Assembly (NCBI RefSeq): GCF_900110215.1
Contig: NZ_FOCX01000001.1
Coordinates: 62,001-126,000, forward strand
Direction of reading: 5' to 3'
DNA from: Halorientalis persicus
GTDB taxonomy: Archaea > Halobacteriota > Halobacteria > Halobacteriales > Haloarculaceae
DNA length: 64,000 nt
Shown: piece after piece, positions 1 through 7,791 of the stretch
Layout: each line of letters begins with the position of its first letter
Position numbering within the stretch: the stretch's first letter is position 1
Notes under the pieces: model-generated
What the model was told of the DNA's origin: nothing
The model's database searches: none
Seen by the model: the letters and a program-made list of their open reading frames with translations, nothing else
Program-made: the position numbers and the translations under genes

Positions 1-312
1 ACGGCCGGCGCGTTCCGGAGCGTTCTCGTGGCCCGGCTCCTGCCGCTCCCCTCCGACGCCGTCTCCTACGCGGCCGGTCTGACGCGGGTGCCCGTGCGGT
101 ACTACGTTCTCGGCTCGACCGTGGGTGAGATTCCGTGGATCGTCGCCGCCATCCTCGCGGGGCGGTCGATGCACGACCTCACCGCCTCCGGCGCGAGCGT
201 CGGCCTCGACGTGATCGTCGGTCTGGTGGCGCTCGCGGCCCTGTTGCTCGCCGGACCGGCCTACCGGTATCTCACCGAGGAGCGAGCCACGGGTGCCGCC
301 GACGTTCAGTAG
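1..312 (+). CDS. TVP38/TMEM64 (SNARE-associated) family membrane protein, C-terminal part
   Basis: Only the last 103 codons are inside the window; the reading frame is open from base 1. The visible part has the C-terminal signature of the TVP38/DedA-like family: R-L-L-P-L-P followed by a Y-A-A-G-L-T segment, then two hydrophobic helices (roughly residues 35-55 and 65-90 of the visible part). These proteins are inner-membrane proteins of poorly defined transport or lipid-scrambling role. The stop overlaps the convergent zinc-finger gene by 7 nt. The family call is fairly safe; the function is not. Confidence 0.75.
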   Translation, partial: TAGAFRSVLVARLLPLPSDAVSYAAGLTRVPVRYYVLGSTVGEIPWIVAAILAGRSMHDLTASGASVGLDVIVGLVALAALLLAGPAYRYLTEERATGAADVQ

Positions 313-464
313 AAGGTGTCCGCACAGTCGTAGACGACGCCGTGTTCCGGACAGACGTACTTGCAGTGGCGGCTGTACATCGGCCGCTCACACATCGGAC
401 AGGGACGGCCTCCCGAATCGGAGTCCCGACCCTCGGTGCCGACGCCGCCGCTCTCCTCGCCCAT
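306..464 (-). CDS. Small zinc-finger protein, 52 aa (HVO_2523-like)
   Basis: A 52-aa protein with an acidic Gly/Ser-rich start and a compact C-terminal metal site: C-P-M-C near residues 22-25, then C-K-Y-V-C and a closing C-A-D-T-F-Y. The Cys spacing and conserved end suggest one zinc site. It recalls the haloarchaeal microprotein family known from HVO_2523; that assignment is from memory. The ATG at 464 was chosen because everything upstream in frame is Arg/Pro-rich antisense translation of the next gene. It converges on the TVP38-type gene with a 7-nt overlap. Function unknown; RNA, DNA or protein binding are all possible. Confidence 0.7.
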   Translation of the reverse strand: MGEESGGVGTEGRDSDSGGRPCPMCERPMYSRHCKYVCPEHGVVYDCADTFY

Positions 465-582
465 GCTTGCCGGATGAGGCCAGCGCGGGCTTGACTCTTC
501 GGGTCGATCCCGGTCCAATTCTAGAACCATCCCGAACGGAGTTCGGACAATCGGTTTCAGTGGGCATCGCCTCCGGACAGGT
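465..582. promoter_or_regulatory. Divergent promoter region between zinc-finger gene and molybdoenzyme gene
   Basis: This 118-bp spacer separates two genes that read away from each other, so it must hold both promoters. The sequence around 517-530 (ccaattctagaac) is the most AT-rich part and could supply a TATA element for one side. No ribosome-binding site is obvious in front of the ATG at 583. Confidence 0.35.
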
Positions 583-2064
583 ATGTCACGGCTCCGTGTG
601 CAGGCGTCGAACGCACTGCCGGCGTTGCTGATCGGTCTAATCGCCGGTTTCACCGCCGTCGTCGGCTCGTACGCGGCCGCCGGGTTCACCCCGTCGTTCG
701 TCGTTACGCCGGTCACGAACTGGATCCGCGAGACGAGCCCCGCAGTGGTCACCAACTCGATCATCGAGAACCTGGGGAGTCTCGGCCAAACGCTGCTCTT
801 TTCCAGTGCGGTCACGCTGGTCGTCGTCGGCGTCGCCGCACTCGTCGTCGGCTCGCACTCCCTCGGCCAGCGACTCAACAACCGGGCGCTCCCGGTCGTC
901 GCGACGACGGTCGGCACCTGGGCGTTCGTCGCGGTCACGACCGGCCAGGCGTTGCTCGCGCTCGGCGCGGCGCTTCCGCCGGGCGCGGTCGTCCTCCTGA
1001 GCGTGGCCACCCCGTCGCTCCCGATGCCCGAACCGATCGATTCGGGACGCAGACGGGTTCTCTCGGGAGGTCTCACACTGGCCGGCTTCAGCCTCGCCGG
1101 GTACGCCGTCGGACGGCGGCGCACGCCGAATCTCGGCGGCGAACCGCTCGCGGGGAACGCGAACCGCCAGCAACTGCTCGAAGACGCGGCCGAGAAGTCC
1201 TTCTCGATGGACGGTGCGGAGCCGCTGGTCAGCGAGAACTTCTACACCGTCGACATCGCCAACGTGGACCCGACCGTCGACGAGGCCCAGTGGGAACTGA
1301 CGATCACCGGTGAAGTCGACGAGGAAGTGACCCTCGGGTACTCGGAACTGCGAGAGATGGCGTCGGTCGACCGCTTCGAGACCCTGCGGTGTGTCGGCGA
1401 GAGCCTCAACGGGAAGAAGATGGACACCGCGCTCTGGACGGGCGTCCCGTTACAGGACCTGGTCGCACGGGCCGGCCCAAACGGCGGCTGTGACTGTGTG
1501 CGCCTCCGGGCGGCCGACGACTACTACCAGGTGTTCCCGATGGACGCGCTCGAAGACAGCCTGCTCGCCTACGGGATGAACGGCAACGCGCTCCCGCGCG
1601 GTCACGGTTACCCCGTCAGGGCGCTCATCCCGGGTCACTGGGGCGAGATTCAGGTCAAGTGGCTCAGTGAGATCGAAGTGCTCGACCAGGACGCCGAGGG
1701 CTACTGGGAACAGAAAGGCTGGCACGGGACCGGCCCCGTCGAAACCGTCGCGAAACTCCACGCCGTCAACGACCTCCCGGATGGACGCAACGAGGTCGGC
1801 GGTCACGCCTACGCGGGCATCCGTGGTATCCAGCAAGTGGAGGTGTCCACCGACGGCGGATCGACCTGGAACGAGGCCGAACTCACCGAGCCTCTGGAGG
1901 GCGTCAGCGTCTGGCGGCAGTGGCGGTACCGCTACGATCCGCCGAGCGGGTCCCACGAGGTGGTCGTCCGTGCGACCGACGGCGAGGGACGCCTCCAGCC
2001 CAGCGAAGAGAGCGACTCCTATCCCAGCGGCGCGACCGGGTGGGTGTCGAAGACGGTCCAGTGA
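583..2064 (+). CDS. Membrane-tethered sulfite-oxidase-family molybdopterin oxidoreductase
   Basis: 493 aa. About four hydrophobic helices lie in the first 150 residues. Then comes an R-R-R-V-L motif (156-160) followed by a hydrophobic stretch to about 178. Residues about 210-380 form the oxidoreductase molybdopterin-binding domain, with the conserved Mo-ligand Cys270 in the context L-R-C-V-G-E. Residues about 385-490 form the immunoglobulin-like dimerisation domain. The family oxidises sulfite or reduces related substrates; substrate cannot be read here. The R-R-x-x-L stretch before a hydrophobic segment looks like a Tat signal placed in mid-protein, which suggests that the catalytic half is exported folded. 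No heme partner gene is adjacent. Start ATG 583 precedes the first membrane segment directly. Confidence 0.85.
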   Translation: MSRLRVQASNALPALLIGLIAGFTAVVGSYAAAGFTPSFVVTPVTNWIRETSPAVVTNSIIENLGSLGQTLLFSSAVTLVVVGVAALVVGSHSLGQRLNNRALPVVATTVGTWAFVAVTTGQALLALGAALPPGAVVLLSVATPSLPMPEPIDSGRRRVLSGGLTLAGFSLAGYAVGRRRTPNLGGEPLAGNANRQQLLEDAAEKSFSMDGAEPLVSENFYTVDIANVDPTVDEAQWELTITGEVDEEVTLGYSELREMASVDRFETLRCVGESLNGKKMDTALWTGVPLQDLVARAGPNGGCDCVRLRAADDYYQVFPMDALEDSLLAYGMNGNALPRGHGYPVRALIPGHWGEIQVKWLSEIEVLDQDAEGYWEQKGWHGTGPVETVAKLHAVNDLPDGRNEVGGHAYAGIRGIQQVEVSTDGGSTWNEAELTEPLEGVSVWRQWRYRYDPPSGSHEVVVRATDGEGRLQPSEESDSYPSGATGWVSKTVQ

Positions 2065-2115
2065 CCGAGACCAGCACGAATAAACGGGCACCGTGAGAAC
2101 TGCGACCAACTGTCG

Positions 2116-2391
2116 ATGGAGAAGGCCCTGTGGTACCTGCTGGCCGGCACGCGGGGTGGTGAGAACCGGGCCCGGATCATCCGGACACTCGACGAGCGCC
2201 CGCGAAACGCCAACCAGCTCGCCGAACACATGGACGTGGATTACAACACCGTCCGCCACCACCTCGATATGCTCGAAGATCACGACGTGGTCGAGCCGGG
2301 CGGCGACGACTACGGCCAACTGTACTTCCTCACGGACCGCTTCGAACACCACCGCGACGCCTTCGAGGAAATCATCGAACACGTGGAGTAA
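2116..2391 (+). CDS. Winged helix-turn-helix regulator, 91 aa (ArsR-like)
   Basis: Short one-domain DNA-binding protein. Residues about 8-65 form a winged helix: R-A-R-I-I-R-T-L starts helix 1 and the segment N-A-N-Q-L-A-E-H...Y-N-T-V-R-H-H-L is the recognition helix pair. A wing-like Gly/Asp turn follows near 74-80. It lies 51 nt after the molybdoenzyme and 3 nt before a small membrane protein; this HTH/membrane-protein pair is a recurrent haloarchaeal arrangement, suggesting that the membrane partner senses or sequesters a signal. The ligand is unknown. Start ATG 2116 gives the full first helix. Confidence 0.8.
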   Translation: MEKALWYLLAGTRGGENRARIIRTLDERPRNANQLAEHMDVDYNTVRHHLDMLEDHDVVEPGGDDYGQLYFLTDRFEHHRDAFEEIIEHVE

Positions 2392-2394
2392 CCA

Positions 2395-2691
2395 ATGGGA
2401 ATGAGTACCTGGATCACGATCGCGAGCGGACTGGCCGGACTGAACGTGCTGTTGCTAGCGGCGCTTGGCTTCGTCTGGCTACGCAACTACCGGCAGTTCC
2501 GGTCGCCGCTTGTGCTGGGCCTGCTCGCGTTCTCGGCCGTGATGCTCGTCGAGAACCTCGGTGCCATCTACTTTTTCTTCTCGATGGGGATGCTGTACTC
2601 CGACAGCGTGCTTGCCCAGCAGTTCGTCGTCGCCCTGCGCGGCCTGGAGACGGTCGCGCTGGCCGTCCTGACGTACGTCACCTGGCAGTGA
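2395..2691 (+). CDS. Small three-helix membrane protein paired with the HTH regulator
   Basis: 98 aa with three hydrophobic segments at about 8-28, 38-62 and 80-96. There is one basic cytoplasmic loop (R-N-Y-R-Q-F-R) after the first helix. No recognised domain. The gene begins 3 nt after the HTH gene stops, so the two are almost certainly co-transcribed and translationally linked. It may tether or modulate the HTH protein, or be its regulatory target; this is inference from context. A second ATG (codon 3) is also possible as start. Confidence 0.65.
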   Translation: MGMSTWITIASGLAGLNVLLLAALGFVWLRNYRQFRSPLVLGLLAFSAVMLVENLGAIYFFFSMGMLYSDSVLAQQFVVALRGLETVALAVLTYVTWQ

Positions 2692-2711
2692 GGGTCACCG
2701 AGGGCGGCCCC

Positions 2712-3239
2712 TCACTCTTTCTCGAGCCACGCCGAGAGATCCGACACGGCTTCCAGTCCGTCGTGGGCGAGTTCGAGTTCCTCCATGGCGACGCCGGACC
2801 GATCCGCGACGAGTTCCGGCCCGGTCCACTCGACGGGCGTCGCCGAGAGACACCGCCAGCCCCGGACCGGCCGACCGGCCCCGTCGAGCAAGAGGACGTG
2901 AACCGTCCGCGGTTCGATCGTGCCGGCGACCCAGTTCTGGAGCCAGTCCCACAGCGTCGTGTCGCCGCCGACGCCACGGCGGAGTTGCAGGTTCGGTGAC
3001 TGGGTGCGGCGGCGCTCGGTCGATGGCAGGGACTCGCGATACTGGTCGAACCAGTCGCCGAAGTCCCACCAGGGGCTGTCGTCGGCGTCGCCGTCGCCAG
3101 TCCCCGACTCCGAGTCGGGTGCCACCTCCACGCGAACGGAGAGGCCCCGGACGGCCGAAAAGCCCAGTCGCTCGCCCGTGCCGATATCGACCGCGAACCG
3201 GTGACTGGGGTACGGGTCCGGCGGGTCGTCAGCGGCCAT
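2712..3239 (-). CDS. Tail-tube protein of phage / contractile injection system type (gp19/Afp1-like), copy 2
   Basis: 175 aa. The N-terminal pattern D-P-Y-P-S-H-R-F-A-V-D-I followed by G-F-S-A-V-R-G-L, and the C-terminal pattern W-T-G-P-E-L then E-E-L-E-L-A-H-D-G-L-E, are hallmarks of the T4 gp19 / TIGR02241 tail-tube family. That family builds the inner tube of phage tails and extracellular contractile injection systems. A Ser/Asp-rich insert of about 30 residues (45-75) interrupts the usual fold. The gene follows its paralogue by 39 nt on the same strand. No sheath, baseplate, spike or AAA+ terminator gene is near. The family call is strong; whether it assembles anything is unknown. Confidence 0.8.
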   Translation of the reverse strand: MAADDPPDPYPSHRFAVDIGTGERLGFSAVRGLSVRVEVAPDSESGTGDGDADDSPWWDFGDWFDQYRESLPSTERRRTQSPNLQLRRGVGGDTTLWDWLQNWVAGTIEPRTVHVLLLDGAGRPVRGWRCLSATPVEWTGPELVADRSGVAMEELELAHDGLEAVSDLSAWLEKE

Positions 3240-3278
3240 CGGTTCGCCCCCGCGACTCGCTCACCAGTTCGGTGTCCG

Positions 3279-3719
3279 TCATGCCACGCGCTCGAACCCC
3301 TCACAGACGAGTTCGAGCGATTCGACGGCCACGTCCTCGCCGGTGGCGTCGAGTCGCGGGGCCTGGTAGGTCGCGGGCCACACGTTCCGGAGCTCCCAGC
3401 GAGCGCCCGCTTCGCCCTCGCGGTCGAGGACGACGATGGCGACCGTGCGCCGGGCCTCGTCGACTTTTCCCTGTTCGACCTGCTTGCGCCACTCGAACAG
3501 TTCGATGGAGTCGTCCGTGACGCCGCTCCGAAGGACGACCCGCCCGTAGCGGTTCAGCCCCGCCAGCTGTCGGACCGTCGGCGGGTCAGTCCCCTCGCGG
3601 TACTCGATCACGTCCGTGCTACTGGTCGGCTGGCGACACGCCGCGAAGCCGGCCTTGGCGATCCCGTCGATCTCCAGCAGGAATCGAATGTTCCGGTACG
3701 GGCCGTGTTTGTCCGGCAT
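3279..3719 (-). CDS. Tail-tube protein of phage / contractile injection system type (gp19/Afp1-like), copy 1
   Basis: 146 aa, the usual length of a tube protomer. The order of motifs is canonical: Y-R-N-I-R-F-L-L-E-I-D-G-I at 8-20, V-I-E-Y-R-E-G at 37-43, L-N-R-Y-G-R-V-V-L-R-S-G-V-T-D at 55-69, a W-R-K-Q-V segment at 77-81, V-W-P-A-T-Y at 113-118, and a closing E-S-L-E-L-V-C-E-G-F-E. This copy is closer to the consensus than its neighbour. ATG 3719 is chosen over upstream in-frame starts because the extra residues are basic shadow sequence. Two distinct tube paralogues side by side mirror complete injection-system loci, but nothing else of such a locus is visible here. Confidence 0.85.
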   Translation of the reverse strand: MPDKHGPYRNIRFLLEIDGIAKAGFAACRQPTSSTDVIEYREGTDPPTVRQLAGLNRYGRVVLRSGVTDDSIELFEWRKQVEQGKVDEARRTVAIVVLDREGEAGARWELRNVWPATYQAPRLDATGEDVAVESLELVCEGFERVA

Positions 3720-3926
3720 GGCTATGCCGTGCCCTCCGGTCGAAGTTCGATGTCGACTGTGCGTCCACCTGCCGCGAGGCTCCGATACATTTCGTTTCAG
3801 CTTCAGATCGGACGTACATAACGGTACCTCCCCAGCAGTGAGAAAACGAAAATCGGTGCGTCCGCGTTCGGTCGCTCCCCGTAGTGTCACACGCTCCAAG
3901 TGCGAAGGGGGTCCCAGACCGTCAGA
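3720..3926. other. Spacer upstream of the tail-tube pair
   Basis: 207 bp without a convincing gene. It must hold the promoter of the tube genes (minus strand) and the 3' end of the ribonucleotide reductase upstream of its stop at 3927 on the other side. The stretch at 3787-3822 (cgatacatttcg... to ...gtacataacgg) is the most AT-rich and could contain TATA-like elements. A run gagaaaacgaaaat at 3840-3853 is also AT-rich. Confidence 0.3.
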
Positions 3927-6900
3927 TCAGCACTCCGACCAGCCACAGGACTCGCAGGTCTTGCAGCCTTCGGAGTAGTACAGCGTCATCGCACCACAGT
4001 CAGGGCACTCCGGGCTCTCGCCGCTGGAGATGAGTTCCTGTGTCGCATCGTCGCCGGACTTGCCCTGCGCTTTCGCGCCCCCGTCCGGTTCGGGCGCACC
4101 CGCGCCGGTGTCGGCGACAGCCTCGGCGTTGGGGTCCTCGGCAGTCTCGGTGTCGGCAGCCGTCTCGTCGAGGGTCTTCTGCTCGGGATAGCCCTTGTCG
4201 ATCTCGTCGTCGAGGTAGCGACGCAGGGCCGTCCCGATAGCGTCCGGGATGGACTGGATCTGCTCGCCTTTGTCCCAGGCGACCTTCGGGCTCCGGGTGC
4301 CCTGGAGTTCGTCGACGATCTCGTTCGGATCGACGCCGCTGCGCAGCGCGGTCGAGATGACCTTCGCCAGCGCCTCCGTGAAGGAGTTCGTGAACCCACC
4401 GGAGTGGCCGATGTTGGCGAACAGCTCGAACGGCTCGCCCGTTTTGGGGTCCTCGTTGATGGTCACGTACACCTTCCCGTAGCCGGTGTCGATGCGCTGG
4501 GAGACGCCCCGGAGCGCGTCGGGCCGGGAGCGCTTGTCGGCGTACTTGCTGGCGTCCAGGTCGAACAGGTCCTCGGCGGACGCGTCGAGTGCGGCCTGCA
4601 CGTCCTCGTGGTTGAGGAACGCGTCGAGGCTACCGAAGATGTCCTCGATCTGCTCTGAGAGGACCTCGGCGGCTTCCTCCTCGTCCATCTCGGAGAACTC
4701 CGCGTTGTCGGCGCGGGTCGTCAACACCTGCTTGCTGCGGGTGCCGTCGCGGTAGTAGGTGACACCTTTCCCGCCGTGTTCGTAGATGTACTCGAACACG
4801 TCCTTGGCGTCCTCGACGGAGGAGTCGTTGGGGGCGTTGACCGTCTTCGAGATGGCCGAGTCGACGCCCTCCTGACAGGCCGTCTGGATCGCGGCGTGCT
4901 GTTTGGCCGTCAGGTCCTGCGTGGTGACGAACAGTTCGCCGATGGCGTCCGGGACGGTCTCTAGCCCATCGATACCGTCGAACTCGTTCGTCGCCATCTG
5001 TTCCTGAGCTTCCTCCTTGACGGCGTCCACGTCGATGCCGTTCTCCTCTAGCACGCGGAGGAAGTAGTCGTCGAACTCGACGAGCATCTCGTCGCCCTGC
5101 ACGTCGTCGGAGACGTTCTTGTAGTAGGCGACGTTGTAGATCGGCTCACAGCCGCCGGTCGTGTTGCCGACCATGCTCGTGGTGCCGGTCGGCGCGATGG
5201 TCGTCGTGTTGTGGTTGCGGATGGCGAAGCCGTCGTCCCACTCGTCGGCGTCGAGACCGGTCTGTTTCTCGAACCACTCGCGGTACTCGGTGGGATCGGC
5301 GTACTTCGAGTTGTCCCACTCGTCGAACGCACCGCGGTCCTCGGCGAGTTCGTGGGAGGCCCACTTCGAGCCGTGGTTGATGTGGCGCATGATCTGGCGC
5401 GCGACCTCGTTGGAGGCCTCGTCGCCGTACTTCATGCCCAGCTGGACGTACAGCTGGGCCAGCCCCATCACGCCCAGGCCGATCTTGCGCATCTCCCGGA
5501 CCTTCTGTTCGATCTTCTCGACCGGGAAGTCGGACATGGTGACCACGTTCTCCAAAAAGCGGGTCCCCATCTCGATGCGGTGGTCGAACTCCTCTCCGTC
5601 GAGTGCCTCGTCGAGGAAGGCGTCGACGGCGTCTTCCAGACTGTCGTACTCGTCGAGATGCTCCTCGGACCAGAGCCGCCAGTCCGGCGCGTCCTCGTCG
5701 GCCAGCGTCGAGAGGTTGATGTGGCCGAGGTTACAGGCCTCGTACTCTTCGAGCGGCTGTTCGCCACAGGGGTTGGTCGCGAGGATGCGGTGGTCGGGAT
5801 GTTCCTCCACGTCGAAGGAGTGTTCCTTGTTGACGCGTTCGAGGTAGATCACGCCGGGTTCGCCGTTCTCGTGGGCACCCTCGACGATGTGTTCCCAGAC
5901 CTTCTCGGCGGGCACCGAGAGGACCTCACCGACCTCGACGTGCTCGCCGAGCCCGAACATGTCGTACAGTTCCTTGGTCTCGGGCGTGGCGACGTGGGGT
6001 TCGTCGGTGCGCGGGTTGGTGAAGGTGAACTCCTCGCCCGCTTTCACCGCGTCCATGAAGTCGTCGGTGATACCGACGGAGATGTTGAAGTTCGACAGGT
6101 GACCCTCGACGGCGTTCCGGAGGTGTTCGGGAACCTTGCCGTCGTCGTCGATGAGTTCGCGCGCCTCGTCGAGTGCGTCGGCAAAGGAGGTGTGCGTGAA
6201 GTCGTCGGGGTCGTTCAGGCGCAGGGTCTCGGCCAGGCTCACGTCCTTGTTCTTGGCGTGGATGAACTGGATCACGTCCGGATGGGAGACGCGCATGACG
6301 CCCATCTGTGCGCCCCGCCGGGCACCGCCCTGGGCGATGGTCTCGCACATCTGGTCGTACGTGCGCATGAACGTGATGGGGCCGGAGGCGATCCCACCGG
6401 TCGAGCCGACGGCGTCGCCGTAGGGACGGAGTCGCCAGAAGGCGTACCCCATCCCGCCACCGCTCTGGAAGACCTGTGCGGCTTCCTTGGCGGTCTCGTG
6501 GATGTCGTCGATGTCGTCCTCGGGCGAGTCGACGAAACAGGCCGAGAGCTGCTGGAGTTCGTCGCCCGCGTTCATGAGTGTCGGCGAATTGGGCATGAAG
6601 GCGAGTCGCTCCATCAGGTTCTGGAACTCCGCGGCGGTGTCCTCGACGTGTTCTCGGACCGGCTCGGGGAGTTCGGGGACCAGCGTGTCGTAGGCGAACT
6701 TGTTGACGTTGTAGATAGAGAGTTCGGTCTCGGCGTCCGAATCGGCGGTGACGCCGGCTCCGAAGACATCCGCGGCGAGTTCGTCCCGTCGCGGGTGGTC
6801 GGGTTTGAGCTGGTCGGGCGTGACGGTGATCTCCAGATCCCGCTTCCCGGCCTCGAAGACGGCCTCGGCGAGAGCGATGTTCTTCCCGACACGCTCGAAG

Positions 6901-7067
6901 AGATCTTCCTGCTGTTCGATCAGTTCGCCGTCGGCGTCTTTCCGCAGATACCGCGCGGGGAGAATGTTGTGGTAGGCATTGCCGGTGAGGCGCGCTTCGA
7001 GGGTGTCGCCCTCGGTACGCTTGATCGGCAGCGTCACCTCGTCGGTCGAGAGGTCGTGCCGACTCAC
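3927..7067 (-). CDS. nrdJ: Adenosylcobalamin-dependent (class II) ribonucleoside-diphosphate reductase
   Basis: Reduces ribonucleotides to deoxyribonucleotides by B12 radical chemistry. With a GTG start at 7067 the protein has 1046 aa. Visible motifs: A-C-F-V-D-S-P (first active-site Cys), N-P-C-G-E-Q with catalytic Cys near 434 and the Glu two residues on, a P-T-G-T-T-S-M-V-G loop, a TSCPD-type domain near 880-980, and a C-terminal zinc ribbon (C-P-D-C...C-K-T-C...C-G-W...C). No intein interrupts the catalytic motifs. The frame stays open to a TTG at 7241, but those 58 extra residues are basic and unlike the rest. GTG 7067 has the purine-rich run ggaagggggg about 8 nt upstream, so I prefer it. 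Confidence 0.93.
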   Translation of the reverse strand: MSRHDLSTDEVTLPIKRTEGDTLEARLTGNAYHNILPARYLRKDADGELIEQQEDLFERVGKNIALAEAVFEAGKRDLEITVTPDQLKPDHPRRDELAADVFGAGVTADSDAETELSIYNVNKFAYDTLVPELPEPVREHVEDTAAEFQNLMERLAFMPNSPTLMNAGDELQQLSACFVDSPEDDIDDIHETAKEAAQVFQSGGGMGYAFWRLRPYGDAVGSTGGIASGPITFMRTYDQMCETIAQGGARRGAQMGVMRVSHPDVIQFIHAKNKDVSLAETLRLNDPDDFTHTSFADALDEARELIDDDGKVPEHLRNAVEGHLSNFNISVGITDDFMDAVKAGEEFTFTNPRTDEPHVATPETKELYDMFGLGEHVEVGEVLSVPAEKVWEHIVEGAHENGEPGVIYLERVNKEHSFDVEEHPDHRILATNPCGEQPLEEYEACNLGHINLSTLADEDAPDWRLWSEEHLDEYDSLEDAVDAFLDEALDGEEFDHRIEMGTRFLENVVTMSDFPVEKIEQKVREMRKIGLGVMGLAQLYVQLGMKYGDEASNEVARQIMRHINHGSKWASHELAEDRGAFDEWDNSKYADPTEYREWFEKQTGLDADEWDDGFAIRNHNTTTIAPTGTTSMVGNTTGGCEPIYNVAYYKNVSDDVQGDEMLVEFDDYFLRVLEENGIDVDAVKEEAQEQMATNEFDGIDGLETVPDAIGELFVTTQDLTAKQHAAIQTACQEGVDSAISKTVNAPNDSSVEDAKDVFEYIYEHGGKGVTYYRDGTRSKQVLTTRADNAEFSEMDEEEAAEVLSEQIEDIFGSLDAFLNHEDVQAALDASAEDLFDLDASKYADKRSRPDALRGVSQRIDTGYGKVYVTINEDPKTGEPFELFANIGHSGGFTNSFTEALAKVISTALRSGVDPNEIVDELQGTRSPKVAWDKGEQIQSIPDAIGTALRRYLDDEIDKGYPEQKTLDETAADTETAEDPNAEAVADTGAGAPEPDGGAKAQGKSGDDATQELISSGESPECPDCGAMTLYYSEGCKTCESCGWSEC

Positions 7068-7587
7068 GGCCGCTTCCCCCCTTCCGGCGCTGTCTGACGT
7101 ACGATTCGCGACTGGGTCCTGGGTCTCTGACCTGTCATTTGTGACGGAACTCGTGTTGTTGCGGGTGGCAAATAACCCTTGTCGTTGGGGCGTTTTCCGC
7201 GTCGATACAGATGTAACTTGCTTGTCATTCCGTACCCGCAAGCACCGCTTCGCGGGCGTGATTGCTACGCTCGATAGCGAGGGACGGACACTTCTTAAGC
7301 CTGGGCAGACCGGAGTGAAAGTGAAATCGCTACCTCCAGAACCCGAAGACGAGGGCGGAGTTTCCAGTGGAAATTGGAGGGGGTTCGGGTGTCGAATCCC
7401 ACCCCAAGAGCGGCGTTTCTTCGAAAACGCTGACGGGCGAAGAAAACATCTCGGAATCCACAGATGTCGGCAGGATGCGCGGGTCAGTGCTGATCGCGGG
7501 GCCTGCGAGCCGCGCGCGTCGCAACCTCGACACGAAAAGCGGGGGCTGGCCGGTACGTTTTATTGTGGGGCGGCGGTACTGTCGGCT
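7068..7587. other. 520-bp intergenic region with nrdJ promoter, ORB-like dyad and hairpin
   Basis: Longest gene-free stretch in the window. On the minus strand a TATA-like gttatttg (7169-7177) would start an nrdJ transcript with a leader of about 75 nt. Further upstream lie an ORB-like dyad with G-run (7361-7383) and a 6-bp hairpin with a cttcga loop (7413-7430). GC content drops around 7200-7480 relative to the flanks. No tRNA and no convincing ORF was found. A TATA-like ttttatt at about 7558-7564, 24-30 nt before ATG 7588, fits a leaderless plus-strand transcript of the next gene. Confidence 0.45.
7361..7383 (+). promoter_or_regulatory. ORB-like dyad followed by G-run
   Basis: The sequence TTTCCAGTGGAAA is a 5-bp-arm dyad (TTTCC/GGAAA). 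After a short spacer it is followed by GGAGGGGG. This is the layout of archaeal origin recognition boxes: dyad core plus G-string on one side. Only one copy was seen, and no orc1/cdc6 gene lies in this window, so it may be an isolated Orc1 site, an ordinary operator, or chance. Confidence 0.4.
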
Positions 7588-7791
7588 ATGTTACCCGTCC
7601 AACTGGGTCCGCTGGGGTCCCCGCCCGCGCTGTTGCTCGGTCTGCTCGCGCTCGCTGCGGTGATCGTGGTCGGCCGCATCCTGTTGAGCCTCGCCTGGAA
7701 ACTGGTCGTGATCGCGCTCGTCGTCGTGGCGGCGCTGTGGGTGCTTGGTGCGATCAGTTTGGGCGACGTGCTGGTCGCCGCGCCCTACTGA
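7588..7791 (+). CDS. Small two-helix membrane protein, 67 aa
   Basis: Hydrophobic throughout: segments at about 13-29 and 37-57, with a short R-I-L-L-S-L-A-W-K turn between. No known domain. The start ATG 7588 lies 24-30 nt after a TATA-like ttttatt, consistent with a leaderless mRNA. Its 3' end overlaps the convergent trpG by 7 nt. Function unknown; the length and hydrophobicity could fit a small accessory or envelope protein. Confidence 0.6.
   Translation: MLPVQLGPLGSPPALLLGLLALAAVIVVGRILLSLAWKLVVIALVVVAALWVLGAISLGDVLVAAPY

Noticed and set aside
2712-3719. A complete prophage or contractile injection system at the tail-tube genes
   Set aside because: No sheath, baseplate, portal, terminase, integrase or AAA+ tail-terminator gene is present on either side; only the two tube genes are supported.
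5211-7097. 628-codon open frame on the plus strand, antisense to nrdJ
   Set aside because: Typical GC-rich mirror frame: it shadows codon bias of the real gene, has no domain, and the nrdJ frame has all catalytic motifs.
7380-7410. Possible tRNA T-arm (ggttcgggtgtcgaatccc)
   Set aside because: No acceptor, D or anticodon stems can be built around it on either strand.
7068-7587. Cobalamin riboswitch or other structured RNA in front of the B12-dependent reductase
   Set aside because: I could not find the conserved B12-box or a multi-helix layout; only a small hairpin and a dyad are visible.
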